NCBI RefSeq assembly: GCF_016836705.1
Contig: NZ_JAFCGY010000002.1
Location: 372,001-436,000, forward strand
Source: Mesorhizobium caraganae
Lineage (GTDB): Bacteria; Pseudomonadota; Alphaproteobacteria; Rhizobiales; Rhizobiaceae
Length of the DNA stretch: 64,000 nucleotides
Direction of reading: 5' to 3'
The notes under the pieces were generated by a model, which saw only the letters and a list, made by a program, of their open reading frames with translations, made no database searches and was not told the origin of the DNA. The position numbers and the translations under genes were made by a program. Below, one piece after another: positions 1 through 7,872 of the stretch (positions within the stretch are counted from its first letter, which is position 1; each line of letters opens with the position of its first letter).

Positions 1-123
1 ATTGTCGGGTGAATATTGATCGCCGTCATCCGACTGGATGATCACGCTGGCGGCTTGCGCCGGTGCAATCAAAACTGCCATTCCGGCAAAAGCGATCATG
101 GAAGCGATTATCAGGGTTTTCAT
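1..123 (-). CDS. Secreted small protein, N-terminal part only
   Basis: A reading frame on the minus strand begins with ATG at 123 behind a good ribosome site (aaggagag, about 5-10 bases upstream) and runs off the left edge, leaving 41 codons. The visible protein opens with a lysine, then a hydrophobic stretch of about 20 residues ending APAQA-A, a typical Sec signal peptide with an AXA cleavage site near residue 24. The mature part starts SVIIQSDDGDQ. No family can be named from so little. It is probably a small periplasmic protein. Confidence 0.6.
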   Translation of the reverse strand, partial: MKTLIIASMIAFAGMAVLIAPAQAASVIIQSDDGDQYSPDN

Positions 124-298
124 TATATCTCTCCTTGGGTCGAATAATACTCAACTCGCGGGAGAGGTTCGCGTTCCAATCCAAATTGCAGGGTAACCCG
201 ATGCAGGCCTGCGGGGTGCGAACGCGCACCGCCATGCGCCGGCGGCGAAGCCGCCGTTGGCGACCTTTGACCACAAACAAACTTTGCAGGGAGAAAAA

Positions 299-375
<77 letters not shown>

Positions 376-426
376 AGGCCCTGCGGCGTATAAGGTTCCG
401 GGCCCTGCCGCGCAACCCCTAAAACG
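376..426. other. Short spacer between tRNA-Pro and the monooxygenase gene
   Basis: Fifty-one bases between the 5' end of tRNA-Pro and the stop of the flavoprotein gene. It must contain the tRNA promoter, since the tRNA is transcribed leftward, but no clear -35/-10 pair could be picked out. Confidence 0.3.
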
Positions 427-1653
427 TCAAACCGGACTCGGCGGTTTGCGCTCCCGCGCAATCCTGGCAGCGATCGCCTTGGCCTGGATGCGGGCGTTGG
501 CGAAGCAGCCGCGGATGCTCGGCCGCATGCCGGTGAACCACAGGCCAGGCAATTTCGGGTCGCTGTCGGCGCCGTTGAACAGCGGCACGCCCTTTTTGTC
601 GAGCACGCCGAGCTTGCCCAACATGGCCTCGAGACCGGTGCGGTAGCCGGTCGCGGCGATGACGATATCGGGCTGGATCGTCACGCCATTGTCGAAAATG
701 ACCGCGTCGCGGGTGAATTCCCGCACCGTCGGCACGACGATGATCCTGCCGTCCTTGATGGCGTCGACGGCGCCGTCATCGGCGGCGATGGCGGTATAAT
801 CCGACGCCAGCCGGCTTGCCCCGCCCGAGGGCGTCGGCGGCAGGCCGAAGGCGGCGAGGTCACCGAAGACCAGCCGCTGCGTCGCTGCCATCACTGCATC
901 GGCAAGCTTGAACGGCAGCCGCGCCAGAATCGGCGAAAAGCGGTGGACAGCGATCTGGCCGATGCGCTTGGGCAGCAGCGCCGGGCCGTTTCGCGCTGAT
1001 AGCCAGATCTGCGCCGTATCCACCCGCGCCAGATGGTTGAGCGCGTCGAAACCGGAATTGCCGGCGCCGACGACCAGTATCTTTCGGCCGGCATAGTCAT
1101 TGGCGTCGCCGAACTCGGCCGAATGGATGACGCGCCCGGCAAAGGCCTTCATACCTTTCCAGGCCGGAATGACGGGCTGCCGGTCGCGCCCGGTGGCGAT
1201 GATGACATGGCGCGCCAGTCGCGGCCCGGCGCTTGTCTGCACAAGCCAGTGGTCACCGTCGAGGGCGATCTCATCGACCGAGACGCCGAACTCGACCGGC
1301 AGCCGGTGCATGGTGCGGAATTCGTTGAGATGGCGGATGATTGCGCTTCGGTGCGGAAAGGCAGGGGTGCCGGCGGGAAACGCGACGCCCGGAAGTGCCG
1401 AGAGATCGCGATGCGTGTTGAGGTGAAGCTGTGGGTGGCGCCGGTGCCATGGCTCGGCCAGCCGGGCCTCCTTTTCCAACACCCTCACTTGTACGCCGGC
1501 CTTGAGCAGCGCATGGGCTGCGGTCAGCCCGGCCCCGCCGGCGCCGATGACGATCACGCCGTTGAAAATCGCTTGCTGGCCGGCCTCGGCGTGCAAAATC
1601 CCTGCGTCCATGCCTCTATATGTCGCCATCATGACCATGACTTTTGATGCCAC
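427..1653 (-). CDS. Flavin-containing monooxygenase-like NAD(P)/FAD oxidoreductase
   Basis: A single-chain flavoprotein of about 400 residues with two Rossmann motifs: GAGGAG near residue 37 for FAD and GAGNSG near residue 197 for NAD(P)H. Between them lies FAGRVIHSAEF, which fits the flavin monooxygenase fingerprint FxGxxxHxxx(Y/F). A C-terminal ATG-type segment (AATGYRTG) is also present. The family (bacterial FMO/YUCCA-like) oxygenates soft nucleophiles or does Baeyer-Villiger chemistry with NADPH and O2, and the substrate is not deducible here. The start is uncertain: GTG at 1653 opens the frame, with ATGs at 1638 and 1611, the last one preceded by agagg. The gene stands alone, divergent from the NDUFS4-like gene. 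Confidence 0.85.
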   Translation of the reverse strand: MASKVMVMMATYRGMDAGILHAEAGQQAIFNGVIVIGAGGAGLTAAHALLKAGVQVRVLEKEARLAEPWHRRHPQLHLNTHRDLSALPGVAFPAGTPAFPHRSAIIRHLNEFRTMHRLPVEFGVSVDEIALDGDHWLVQTSAGPRLARHVIIATGRDRQPVIPAWKGMKAFAGRVIHSAEFGDANDYAGRKILVVGAGNSGFDALNHLARVDTAQIWLSARNGPALLPKRIGQIAVHRFSPILARLPFKLADAVMAATQRLVFGDLAAFGLPPTPSGGASRLASDYTAIAADDGAVDAIKDGRIIVVPTVREFTRDAVIFDNGVTIQPDIVIAATGYRTGLEAMLGKLGVLDKKGVPLFNGADSDPKLPGLWFTGMRPSIRGCFANARIQAKAIAARIARERKPPSPV

Positions 1654-1784
1654 GCTAGTGTATCGGGCCTATGCCGCTTCCGAAGCGGCGCGGTTGCAAG
1701 CCGCTTCGGCCTTGCCGTCGGCAGTGTTGCACAGTATTGACTGAAATAAGGCGGCGCTACCGCCAACGCAGCCACGAGGTGCCC

Positions 1785-2090
1785 ATGTCCGCGCGTATTT
1801 TCAGCCCAGCCAAAACCGCGATGCAGTCCGGCAAGGCCAAGACCGGCCATTGGGTGCTGGAATTCGATCCCGCCCAGCGTAAGAAGATCGACCCACTGAT
1901 GGGCTACACCACATCGGGCGACATGCTGAGCCAGATCCGGCTCACCTTCGACACCAGGGAAGAGGCGGTGGCTTATGCCGAAAAGCAGGGGCTGACCTTC
2001 CGCGTCGAGGAGCCGAAGGAGACCAAGCGCCGGCAGATTTCCTATGCGGAAAATTTCCGCTATGACCGCAGGATACCCTGGACGCATTGA
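1785..2090 (+). CDS. NADH dehydrogenase accessory subunit, NDUFS4 (18 kDa) family
   Basis: A 101-residue protein of the ETC complex I subunit conserved region family. It matches the bacterial NDUFS4/AQDQ homologues: the N-terminus MSARIFSPAKTAMQSGKA, then GHWVLEFDP, the central MGYTTSGDMLSQIRLTF block and the C-terminal YAENFRYDRRIPWTH motif are characteristic. In alphaproteobacteria this protein is a peripheral subunit of respiratory complex I that stabilises the electron input module. It is usually encoded apart from the nuo operon, as here. The ATG at 1785 was chosen because it matches the conserved N-terminus; longer upstream reading has no family similarity. It ends 72 bases before tRNA-Arg. 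Confidence 0.9.
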   Translation: MSARIFSPAKTAMQSGKAKTGHWVLEFDPAQRKKIDPLMGYTTSGDMLSQIRLTFDTREEAVAYAEKQGLTFRVEEPKETKRRQISYAENFRYDRRIPWTH

Positions 2091-2162
2091 CCGGCATCGC
2101 CGGGCAGCGTCCGGCACATAGACATCAGCCGGCCGAGATATCAAATGGCTTGTCCGGCCAGC

Positions 2163-2239
2163 GGTCCCGTAGCTCAGCTGGATAGAGCACCGGCCTTCTA
2201 AGCCGATGGTCACAGGTTCGAATCCTGTCGGGATCGCCA
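2163..2239 (+). tRNA. tRNA-Arg (anticodon TCT)
   Basis: Complete tRNA: acceptor GGTCCCG pairs with CGGGATC, the D arm is GCTCAGCTGGATAGAGC, the anticodon loop is CTTCTAA with anticodon TCT, the T loop is TTCGAAT, the discriminator is G, and CCA is encoded at 2237-2239. Its 3' part is repeated at 4844-4880, which marks it as a probable integration target. Confidence 0.95.
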
Positions 2240-2571
2240 ATAATTCAACGGTTTAGCTCAGGCGCTGCTCCAAAGTTCCAACATCTCACCTGTTTCCGCG
2301 GGGCGCGAAGTGGACGTCAACATCATCTCTGCGTGCTGCCTGAAAGCAGGTCGCCGGCAGATATCGTTATGGTCTTGTAGAAAGAGCGCGGCGCTGATAG
2401 TCTTTGGTCTGACATTGGCTAGGACTTTGGTCTGATGATTCTGACTGGAGTCTTGGTTTATGCCGACTGGAACTTGGCGCTGGTTTTCGCCGCATAGGTC
2501 GCCTCGGTGGGCGAAATGCGACGAAATCATCGTAACGGTGTATCCAAAGGTCGCGTTTGGCACGGCGCCGG
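2240..2571. other. Gene-poor stretch after tRNA-Arg, probable island left end
   Basis: About 330 bases without a convincing gene. The composition is more AT-rich than the flanks, and the motif tttggtctga recurs around 2402-2436. No integrase, transposase or inverted repeat could be recognised. It lies directly downstream of the tRNA-Arg 3' end, so it may be debris of an integrated element. Confidence 0.4.
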
Positions 2572-2961
2572 ATGAGCGCGAAAGTAAGAGATCTGGAATC
2601 GATGATTTCGAGAACACTTGCCGCCAATGCAGAAACTGTCGCCGCCTTTCTCAACTTGATGGGAAATGAGAAGCGGCTTTTGATCATGAACCACCTGGCC
2701 GGCGGCGAACTTTCGGTCGGTGTTCTTGCCGAGAAAGTTCTGCTGAGCCAATCGGCCCTGTCGCAGCATCTTGCCAAGCTCCGCGCCTTCGGCCTTGTCG
2801 ACACCCGTCGCGACGGCCAGATGGTCTACTATTTCTGCTCGTCCGGTGCGGCGCGCGAACTGCTTTCCATGCTGGATGGCTTCCTGGCGACCGAAAGACC
2901 GCTCACGGGGCCGGGCCCGCATTACGTCGCCGAAAGGCTGCGCCGGGCGCGAGCAGCCTGA
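2572..2961 (+). CDS. ArsR-family winged-helix transcriptional regulator
   Basis: A protein of about 129 residues with an ArsR-type winged helix. The GNEKRLLIMNHLAGGELSVG segment is followed by the recognition helix LSQSALSQHLAKLRAFGLV, then the wing DTRRDGQMVYYF. ArsR regulators usually repress neighbouring genes and are released by metals, thiols or small ligands. No Cys pair typical of metal-sensing members is visible, so the signal is unknown. ATG 2572 is preferred over TTG 2557 or ATG 2602, but no strong ribosome site decides between them. It probably controls the oxidase gene that follows 278 bases downstream. Both lie in the suspected tRNA-Arg island. Confidence 0.75.
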   Translation: MSAKVRDLESMISRTLAANAETVAAFLNLMGNEKRLLIMNHLAGGELSVGVLAEKVLLSQSALSQHLAKLRAFGLVDTRRDGQMVYYFCSSGAARELLSMLDGFLATERPLTGPGPHYVAERLRRARAA

Positions 2962-3239
2962 GGGCATCGGCCTGGATTGGTTGACCCTTATGGCCGGACT
3001 TCATTGTCGCTAACGCGACGTCGATGTCGGCACCATCCCGGCGCTGATCGCCAGTATTTTCGACGTTTCTGCGCCTCTCCAGCGTTGGGCCGTCCATGCC
3101 GGCCAGACCGCACGTCGTTGGGTGCCAACATGGGCGCAGCACCGGTCCGTGCAAAACTTGCGCGAGTTCTAATATAAGCGCACAGTTCGAAGCGTTGGGG
3201 GAGAACGGCTCACAAACAAAAAATCGGGAGGAAACAACC

Positions 3240-4679
3240 ATGAACAGCATGAGCCTCACCACGCTTGAACGCGGCAAGACGACCGTCGACGCTGCGGTCG
3301 TTGAAGCGCTTTCGGCACAATTGCGCGGCACACTGCTTCAGGCGGGCGACACCGCCTACGACGAAGCGCGCACCGTCTGGAATGCCACGGTCGACCGGCG
3401 CCCCGGTCTCATTGTGTGTTGCGTCGGCGCCTCCGACGTCATCAGTGCCGTGAATTTCGCCCGGGAAAACAGGCTTCTCGTCTCCGTGCGCGGCGGCGGC
3501 CACAACATTGCTGGCAGTGCCGTCTGCGATGGCGGCCTGATGATCGATCTATCGGCGATGAAATCGGTGCGGGTCGATGTCGCGGCGCGGCGGGCATGGG
3601 TCGGGCCCGGCGCCACGCTCGTCGATGTCGACCGGGAAACACAGGCTTTTGGCCTGGTGGTGCCGACGGGTATCAACTCGACCACCGGCATATCAGGCCT
3701 GACGCTGGGCGGCGGCTTCGGCTGGATCACCCGCAAATTCGGCCTGACCATCGACAATCTTGTTTCAGCCGATGTGGTCACCGCCGATGGCAAGTTGCTG
3801 CGCGCCAGCCAGAAGGACAATCCGGACCTGTTCTGGGCGCTGCGTGGCGGCGGCGGTAATTTCGGTGTCGTCACGGCGTTCGAGTTCCAACTCCACCAGA
3901 TGGGTCCGCAGGTTCTGTCGGGGCTCGTCGTCCATCCCTTCGCCGATGCCGAAAAGGTGCTGCGGGACTATCGCAAGGCGCTCGAAACCGCGCCCGACGA
4001 ACTGACCTGCTGGGTGGTCATGCGGCAGGCGCCGCCGCTACCGTTCCTGCCGACCGAATGGCATGGCAAGGAGGTGCTGGTTTTGGCCATGTGCTATTGC
4101 GGCGACATCCAGGCGGGCGAAAAGGCGACGCAGAAGCTTCGCGCCATCGGCACACCGATTGCCGATGTCGTCGGCCCCAACCCGTTCACCGGCTGGCAGC
4201 AGGCCTTCGACCCGCTGCTGGCGCCCGGCGCCCGCAACTATTGGAAGAGCCATGACCTGACCGGGCTTTCGGACGGCGCGATTGGTGCCACCACTGCGGC
4301 GATTACCACGCTTCCCGGCCCCGAATGTGAAATTTTCTTCGGTCATGTCGGTGGCGTGGCGGGCCGGGTGGCGGCAGATGAAACGGCGTTTCCGCAGCGC
4401 AACTCGCATTTCGTCATGAATGTCCACGCCCGCTGGCGCGAACCGGCAATGGACAAGGCCTGTATCGATTGGGCTCGTGGTATCTACGAGGCGACCAAGC
4501 CCTATGCCGCCGGCACGGCTTACGTGAACTTCATGCCGGAGGACGAAGTCGACCGGGTCGAAGCGGCCTATGGCGGCAACTATCGCCGGCTTCTGGAAAT
4601 CAAGCAGCGCTACGACCCGCTGAATCTGTTCCGCATGAACCAGATTCTGCGGCCGAAAGAAAGCCAGCGCGCTGCTTGA
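3240..4679 (+). CDS. FAD-linked oxidase, berberine-bridge-enzyme type
   Basis: A 479-residue FAD_binding_4 plus BBE-domain oxidase. The FAD domain contains VRGGGHNIAG, whose His (about residue 88) is the usual site of 8-alpha-histidyl FAD attachment, and GLTLGGGFGWITRKFGLTID. The second covalent Cys of bicovalent members is absent: the region reads VPTGINSTTG. The C-terminal NYRRLLEIKQRYDPLNLFRMNQ motif is the BBE signature. Family members oxidise sugars, alkaloids or other alcohols with O2, and the substrate here is unknown. ATG 3240 was chosen for its gggagg ribosome site. It is probably controlled by the ArsR gene upstream. Confidence 0.85.
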   Translation: MNSMSLTTLERGKTTVDAAVVEALSAQLRGTLLQAGDTAYDEARTVWNATVDRRPGLIVCCVGASDVISAVNFARENRLLVSVRGGGHNIAGSAVCDGGLMIDLSAMKSVRVDVAARRAWVGPGATLVDVDRETQAFGLVVPTGINSTTGISGLTLGGGFGWITRKFGLTIDNLVSADVVTADGKLLRASQKDNPDLFWALRGGGGNFGVVTAFEFQLHQMGPQVLSGLVVHPFADAEKVLRDYRKALETAPDELTCWVVMRQAPPLPFLPTEWHGKEVLVLAMCYCGDIQAGEKATQKLRAIGTPIADVVGPNPFTGWQQAFDPLLAPGARNYWKSHDLTGLSDGAIGATTAAITTLPGPECEIFFGHVGGVAGRVAADETAFPQRNSHFVMNVHARWREPAMDKACIDWARGIYEATKPYAAGTAYVNFMPEDEVDRVEAAYGGNYRRLLEIKQRYDPLNLFRMNQILRPKESQRAA

Positions 4680-4953
4680 GATGGCAGCGCGTGATCCCCA
4701 ACCGGAGATCCGTGCGGGCGAATATCGGAATCGACTTTGCTGCATTGACCTTCAGTTCGGAGCGGGTTGAGGCCTGGTTGTCGCCTATGGCGCCGGCCTG
4801 GACGGCCGGCCTCAAAGCCCGGGTCTCAATACCCCTGAGGCAAGCTGATTGTCACAAGTCCGAATCCTGTCGGGATCGCCTTTCCTGCGGCCCTTTTGTC
4901 AGGAGCTTCAGCTGACCGCTGGAACGTGGCTCGCGCTCACGTGTTTATGGGAG
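4680..4953. other. Intergenic region with GC-rich inverted repeat and tRNA scar
   Basis: No gene was seen. A strong inverted repeat, gccggcc-tgga-cggccggc, lies around 4792-4810 and could act as a transcription terminator for the oxidase gene, although no T run follows it. The tRNA-Arg 3' fragment lies just downstream (see separate entry). Confidence 0.4.
4844..4880 (+). repeat. Partial duplicate of tRNA-Arg 3' end (att-like direct repeat)
   Basis: Positions 4844-4880 align without gaps to 2202-2238 of tRNA-Arg(TCT) with 4 mismatches in 37. The last 20 bases (4861-4880) are identical and end at the same acceptor position. A tRNA 3' end repeated in direct orientation 2.6 kb downstream is the classical scar left by a site-specific integrase. 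The copy lacks the 5' half and cannot fold as a tRNA. Confidence 0.8.
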
Positions 4954-5289
4954 ATGGCACCGACCACTCCGACAATCGCCCGCATCTGGCGCGGCAAGAC
5001 TCTGCCCGACAGAGCAGACGCCTACGAGCGCTACAATTACGAGGTCGGCATCAAGCCGCTGATCGAGAAAGCGCTCGGCGTGCAGACCTTTCGCGAGGAC
5101 GCGCCGACGCATTCGGAATTCGTCACGATCTCCTATTGGGGAAGCGTCGAGGCGATGGCGGCCTTCACCGGCGGCGATCCGAGGGATATCCACCATCTCG
5201 ACCGCGACAAGGAGTTCCTGATCGAATTGCCGAAGGGTGTCCAGGTTCTTCGCATCCGCTCCAGTCATGGCATGGTCGGCGACGACTGA
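4954..5289 (+). CDS. ABM-like (antibiotic biosynthesis monooxygenase fold) small protein
   Basis: A protein of about 111 residues. The arrangement IARIWRGKT near the start, YERYNYEVGIKPLIE in the first helix, and FVTISYWGSVEAMAAFTGGDP in the centre fits the dimeric alpha/beta-barrel ABM superfamily. Members are cofactor-free monooxygenases, haem-degrading enzymes or stress proteins, and no specific activity can be given. ATG 4954 follows gggag closely. The stop overlaps the ATG of the hydrolase gene (TGATG), so the two are almost certainly translationally coupled. Confidence 0.65.
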   Translation: MAPTTPTIARIWRGKTLPDRADAYERYNYEVGIKPLIEKALGVQTFREDAPTHSEFVTISYWGSVEAMAAFTGGDPRDIHHLDRDKEFLIELPKGVQVLRIRSSHGMVGDD

Positions 5290-6209
5290 TGTTTTCGGGC
5301 TTTGGGGCCAGAACCGTTCAAGTGGAGGAGACATCGATCTTCGTCAGGGTCGCTGGCTCAGGGCCGCCTTTGCTGCTTCTGCACGGCTTTCCCGAAACGC
5401 ATGTGATGTGGCGCGACATTGCCGTGGCTTTGGCACAGCACTTCAGCGTGGTCGTCGCCGATCTCAGGGGCTACGGCCAAAGCGGTTGTCCGGGTTCCGA
5501 TGCTGATCACACTGCCTACTCCAAGCGCGCGATGGCGCACGACATGGTGCAGGTCATGAACGCGCTGGGCTTCGACCGCTTCATGCTTGCCGGCCATGAT
5601 CGTGGCGGCCGCGTCGCCTATCGGCTGGCGCTCGACCATCCCGAGACCGTTTCGAAACTCGCCGTCCTCGACATCATTCCGACGGCCGCCGCCTGGGATC
5701 GCGCCGATGCCAGGCTGGCGCTTGCCTTCTGGCCATGGAGCCTGCTTGCCCAGCCCGAGCCGCTGCCGGAGCGTCTGCTGGCCGCAGCCCCGGATGCTGT
5801 CGTCGACAATGCGATCGCCGGCTGGGGCTCGGCGCCCGATGCTTTCCCCGCCGAAGTGAGAGAGGCTTACATCGAGGCGTTGCGCGATCCCGCCCATGTG
5901 CACGCCATTTGCGAGGAATACCGCGCCGCCTCCGGTATAGACCGCGAGCACGACGCGCAGGATCAGGCTGACGGCCGTCGTATCAAATGTCCTATGCTTG
6001 CGCTGTGGAGCGGCGAGGGCGGCCTGGAAAACTGGTATGCGGACGAGGGCGGCCCGCTGGCGATCTGGCGGCAATGGGCCGACCGCATCGAAGGCGGCCC
6101 GGTCAAGGGCGGGCATTTCTTCCCGGAGGAGCATCCTGGCGAGACGGCGGCTGCGCTCTCGAAATTCTTTGCGGTGGAAACTCAGGTCGGCAATGAGGCG
6201 CCCGGTTGA
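5289..6209 (+). CDS. Haloacetate-dehalogenase-like alpha/beta hydrolase
   Basis: A 306-residue alpha/beta hydrolase closely resembling haloacetate/fluoroacetate dehalogenases. HGFPETHVMW forms the oxyanion side. GHDRGGRVAYR carries the nucleophilic Asp and the two carboxylate-binding Arg, LDIIPT the acid, and GGHFFPEEHP the catalytic His. YRAASGID keeps the halide-pocket Tyr. The WHW motif that supplies a fluoride-stabilising His in known fluoroacetate dehalogenases reads WPW here, so defluorination may be weak. The start ATG at 5289 overlaps the preceding stop; a longer upstream extension in the same frame overlaps the ABM gene and has no similarity. The enzyme is cytoplasmic with no signal peptide. 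Confidence 0.78.
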   Translation: MFSGFGARTVQVEETSIFVRVAGSGPPLLLLHGFPETHVMWRDIAVALAQHFSVVVADLRGYGQSGCPGSDADHTAYSKRAMAHDMVQVMNALGFDRFMLAGHDRGGRVAYRLALDHPETVSKLAVLDIIPTAAAWDRADARLALAFWPWSLLAQPEPLPERLLAAAPDAVVDNAIAGWGSAPDAFPAEVREAYIEALRDPAHVHAICEEYRAASGIDREHDAQDQADGRRIKCPMLALWSGEGGLENWYADEGGPLAIWRQWADRIEGGPVKGGHFFPEEHPGETAAALSKFFAVETQVGNEAPG

Positions 6210-6213
6210 ACCA

Positions 6214-7017
6214 TCAGTTCCCGCGCGCCTTCACCACCACACTCCGCAGCGCCAGCACCAGCACGGTAATGATGATCAGGATCACCGAAAGGGCTGCGAT
6301 CGCCGGGTCGATGTTGTCGCGCAGGCCCATCCACATCAGCCTGGGCAGCGTGATGGCGTTGACCGAGGTGATGAACAAAGTGACGCCGATTTCTTCCCAG
6401 GACAGTACGAAGGAGAGCAGGGCAGCGGTGACGATGCCGAACTTGATGTTGGGCATGATGATGCGCGTGGCGCGCTCCCACACGCTGGCGCCGAGGCCAC
6501 GCGCGGCGAGGTCGATGCGGCGATCGAGCTGGCTGAGCGAGACCAGAATCAGCACCGTGGCGAAGGGCACTGTCATCACCGAATGCGCCATGGCGACGCC
6601 GAGCCAGGTGTCGTAGCCGAAGAACGAGCTCATGCCCGAGATCGAGGTCAGCAGGAAGTAGAGCGTGATCGCCGACACCACCGGCGGCACCACCATCGGC
6701 AACAGCACGAAGCCAACGAGCGCTGCGGTAAAGCGCGGCTGGAACATCCAGACGCCAAGGCTGAAGCAGAGCGCCAGCACGGTGGAGATGACGCTGCTGA
6801 CGATGCCGATGCGGATCGACAGCAGGATGGCGTCGAGCCAGCGCGGATCCTCGATCAGCGAGCGGTAGTGGCGCAGCGAGAGTTCTCCCGTCGGCATTGC
6901 CAGCATGCGGCTTGGCGTGAGCGACACCGGAATGACCGCGAGCAGCGGCAGCAGCAGGAACAGCGCCACCAGCACGGCCAGGATCAGCGAGACGGGACCG
7001 GGGCGATAGGTCGGCAT
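6214..7017 (-). CDS. ABC importer permease, PotC-like
   Basis: A 267-residue inner-membrane permease with six predicted hydrophobic segments, the first at residues 11-31, and the binding-protein-dependent transport motif around GLGASVWERATRIIMPNIKFG. Sequence type and order match the second permease (PotC/PotI) of spermidine/putrescine-family importers. The ATG overlaps the stop of the upstream permease (ATGA), indicating translational coupling. It is the last gene of the four-gene importer set on the minus strand. The substrate is likely a cationic amine or opine-like compound, judged only from family and neighbours. Confidence 0.88.
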   Translation of the reverse strand: MPTYRPGPVSLILAVLVALFLLLPLLAVIPVSLTPSRMLAMPTGELSLRHYRSLIEDPRWLDAILLSIRIGIVSSVISTVLALCFSLGVWMFQPRFTAALVGFVLLPMVVPPVVSAITLYFLLTSISGMSSFFGYDTWLGVAMAHSVMTVPFATVLILVSLSQLDRRIDLAARGLGASVWERATRIIMPNIKFGIVTAALLSFVLSWEEIGVTLFITSVNAITLPRLMWMGLRDNIDPAIAALSVILIIITVLVLALRSVVVKARGN

Positions 7018-7850
7018 CAGATCAGCTGCTTCGGTCTGACATAGCGGAACAAGAGCGCCATCAGCGCGCCGACGAACAGCACCAGCACGACGCTGATTGC
7101 CGCGCCCAGCCCCCAGTCGGGGCTCTGGAAGATCCTGAGATAGATCAGTTCGGCGATCATCACGCTGCGGCCGCCGCCGAGGATCGCCGGCGTGACGAAG
7201 AAGCCGAGCGAGAAGACGAAGACGATCATCGCCGAACCGATGATGCCCGAGCGCGTCATCGGCACGAACACGGTCCAGAAGGTGCGCATGCGGCTGGAGC
7301 CGAGCCCGCGCGCCGCCAGAAGCACGCGCTCGTCGAGGCTGCGCATGGCCGACGCCAGCGGAAACACCGCGAAAGGAATGAGGAAATGCGTCATGCCGAC
7401 GATGACGCCGAATTCGTTGCGCACCAGCGCCAGCGGTTCGGAGATGAAGCCGATCGATTGCAGCCAGGTGTTGATCAGGCCGCGGTTGGAGAGCAGCGCC
7501 ACCCAGCCGAAGGCGCGCGTCAGCACCGAGATCCAGAAGGGGACGAGAATGCAGAATTCAGCGACTATGCGCTGCGCCGGGCTGCCGCGCACCCACACCA
7601 TGGTGATGGCATAAGCTGCCGCCACCGAAACCACGGTGACGATCAGCGCAATGCGCAGCGTGCGGATGAACACCGACTGCACCAGCGCGTCGGTGGCGAG
7701 CGCGCTATACTGGCCGAGGCCAGGCGTCGGCAGCGTGACGCTCCATTTGACGACGCCGAGGAACGGCCAAGCGTACGCCAGCACAAGAAACAGGAGCAGC
7801 GGCGCCATCAACAGCGCCGCGCCCATCCTGTCGGAGAGGGTGCCTCTCAC
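7017..7850 (-). CDS. ABC importer permease, PotB-like
   Basis: A 277-residue permease with N-terminal membrane segment MAPLLLFLVLAYAWPFLGVV and the EAA-type coupling loop AARGLGSSRMRTFWTVFVPM. It forms the heterodimeric channel with the PotC-like protein encoded directly downstream with a 1-base overlap, and lies 22 bases after the binding-protein gene. The three genes are clearly one transcription unit. Confidence 0.88.
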   Translation of the reverse strand: MRGTLSDRMGAALLMAPLLLFLVLAYAWPFLGVVKWSVTLPTPGLGQYSALATDALVQSVFIRTLRIALIVTVVSVAAAYAITMVWVRGSPAQRIVAEFCILVPFWISVLTRAFGWVALLSNRGLINTWLQSIGFISEPLALVRNEFGVIVGMTHFLIPFAVFPLASAMRSLDERVLLAARGLGSSRMRTFWTVFVPMTRSGIIGSAMIVFVFSLGFFVTPAILGGGRSVMIAELIYLRIFQSPDWGLGAAISVVLVLFVGALMALLFRYVRPKQLI

Positions 7851-7872
7851 CTGAGGGTCACACCCGGCTTGG

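Noticed and set aside
2240..4843. Integrase or transposase in the tRNA-Arg segment
   Set aside because: All frames were considered and none shows tyrosine recombinase or transposase motifs.
4844..4880. A second functional tRNA-Arg gene
   Set aside because: Only the 3' half is present; no D arm or 5' acceptor strand precedes it.
4896..5288. N-terminal extension of the haloacetate-dehalogenase-like protein
   Set aside because: It reads through the ABM-like gene in a wrong frame with Arg-rich nonsense; the family start is at 5289.
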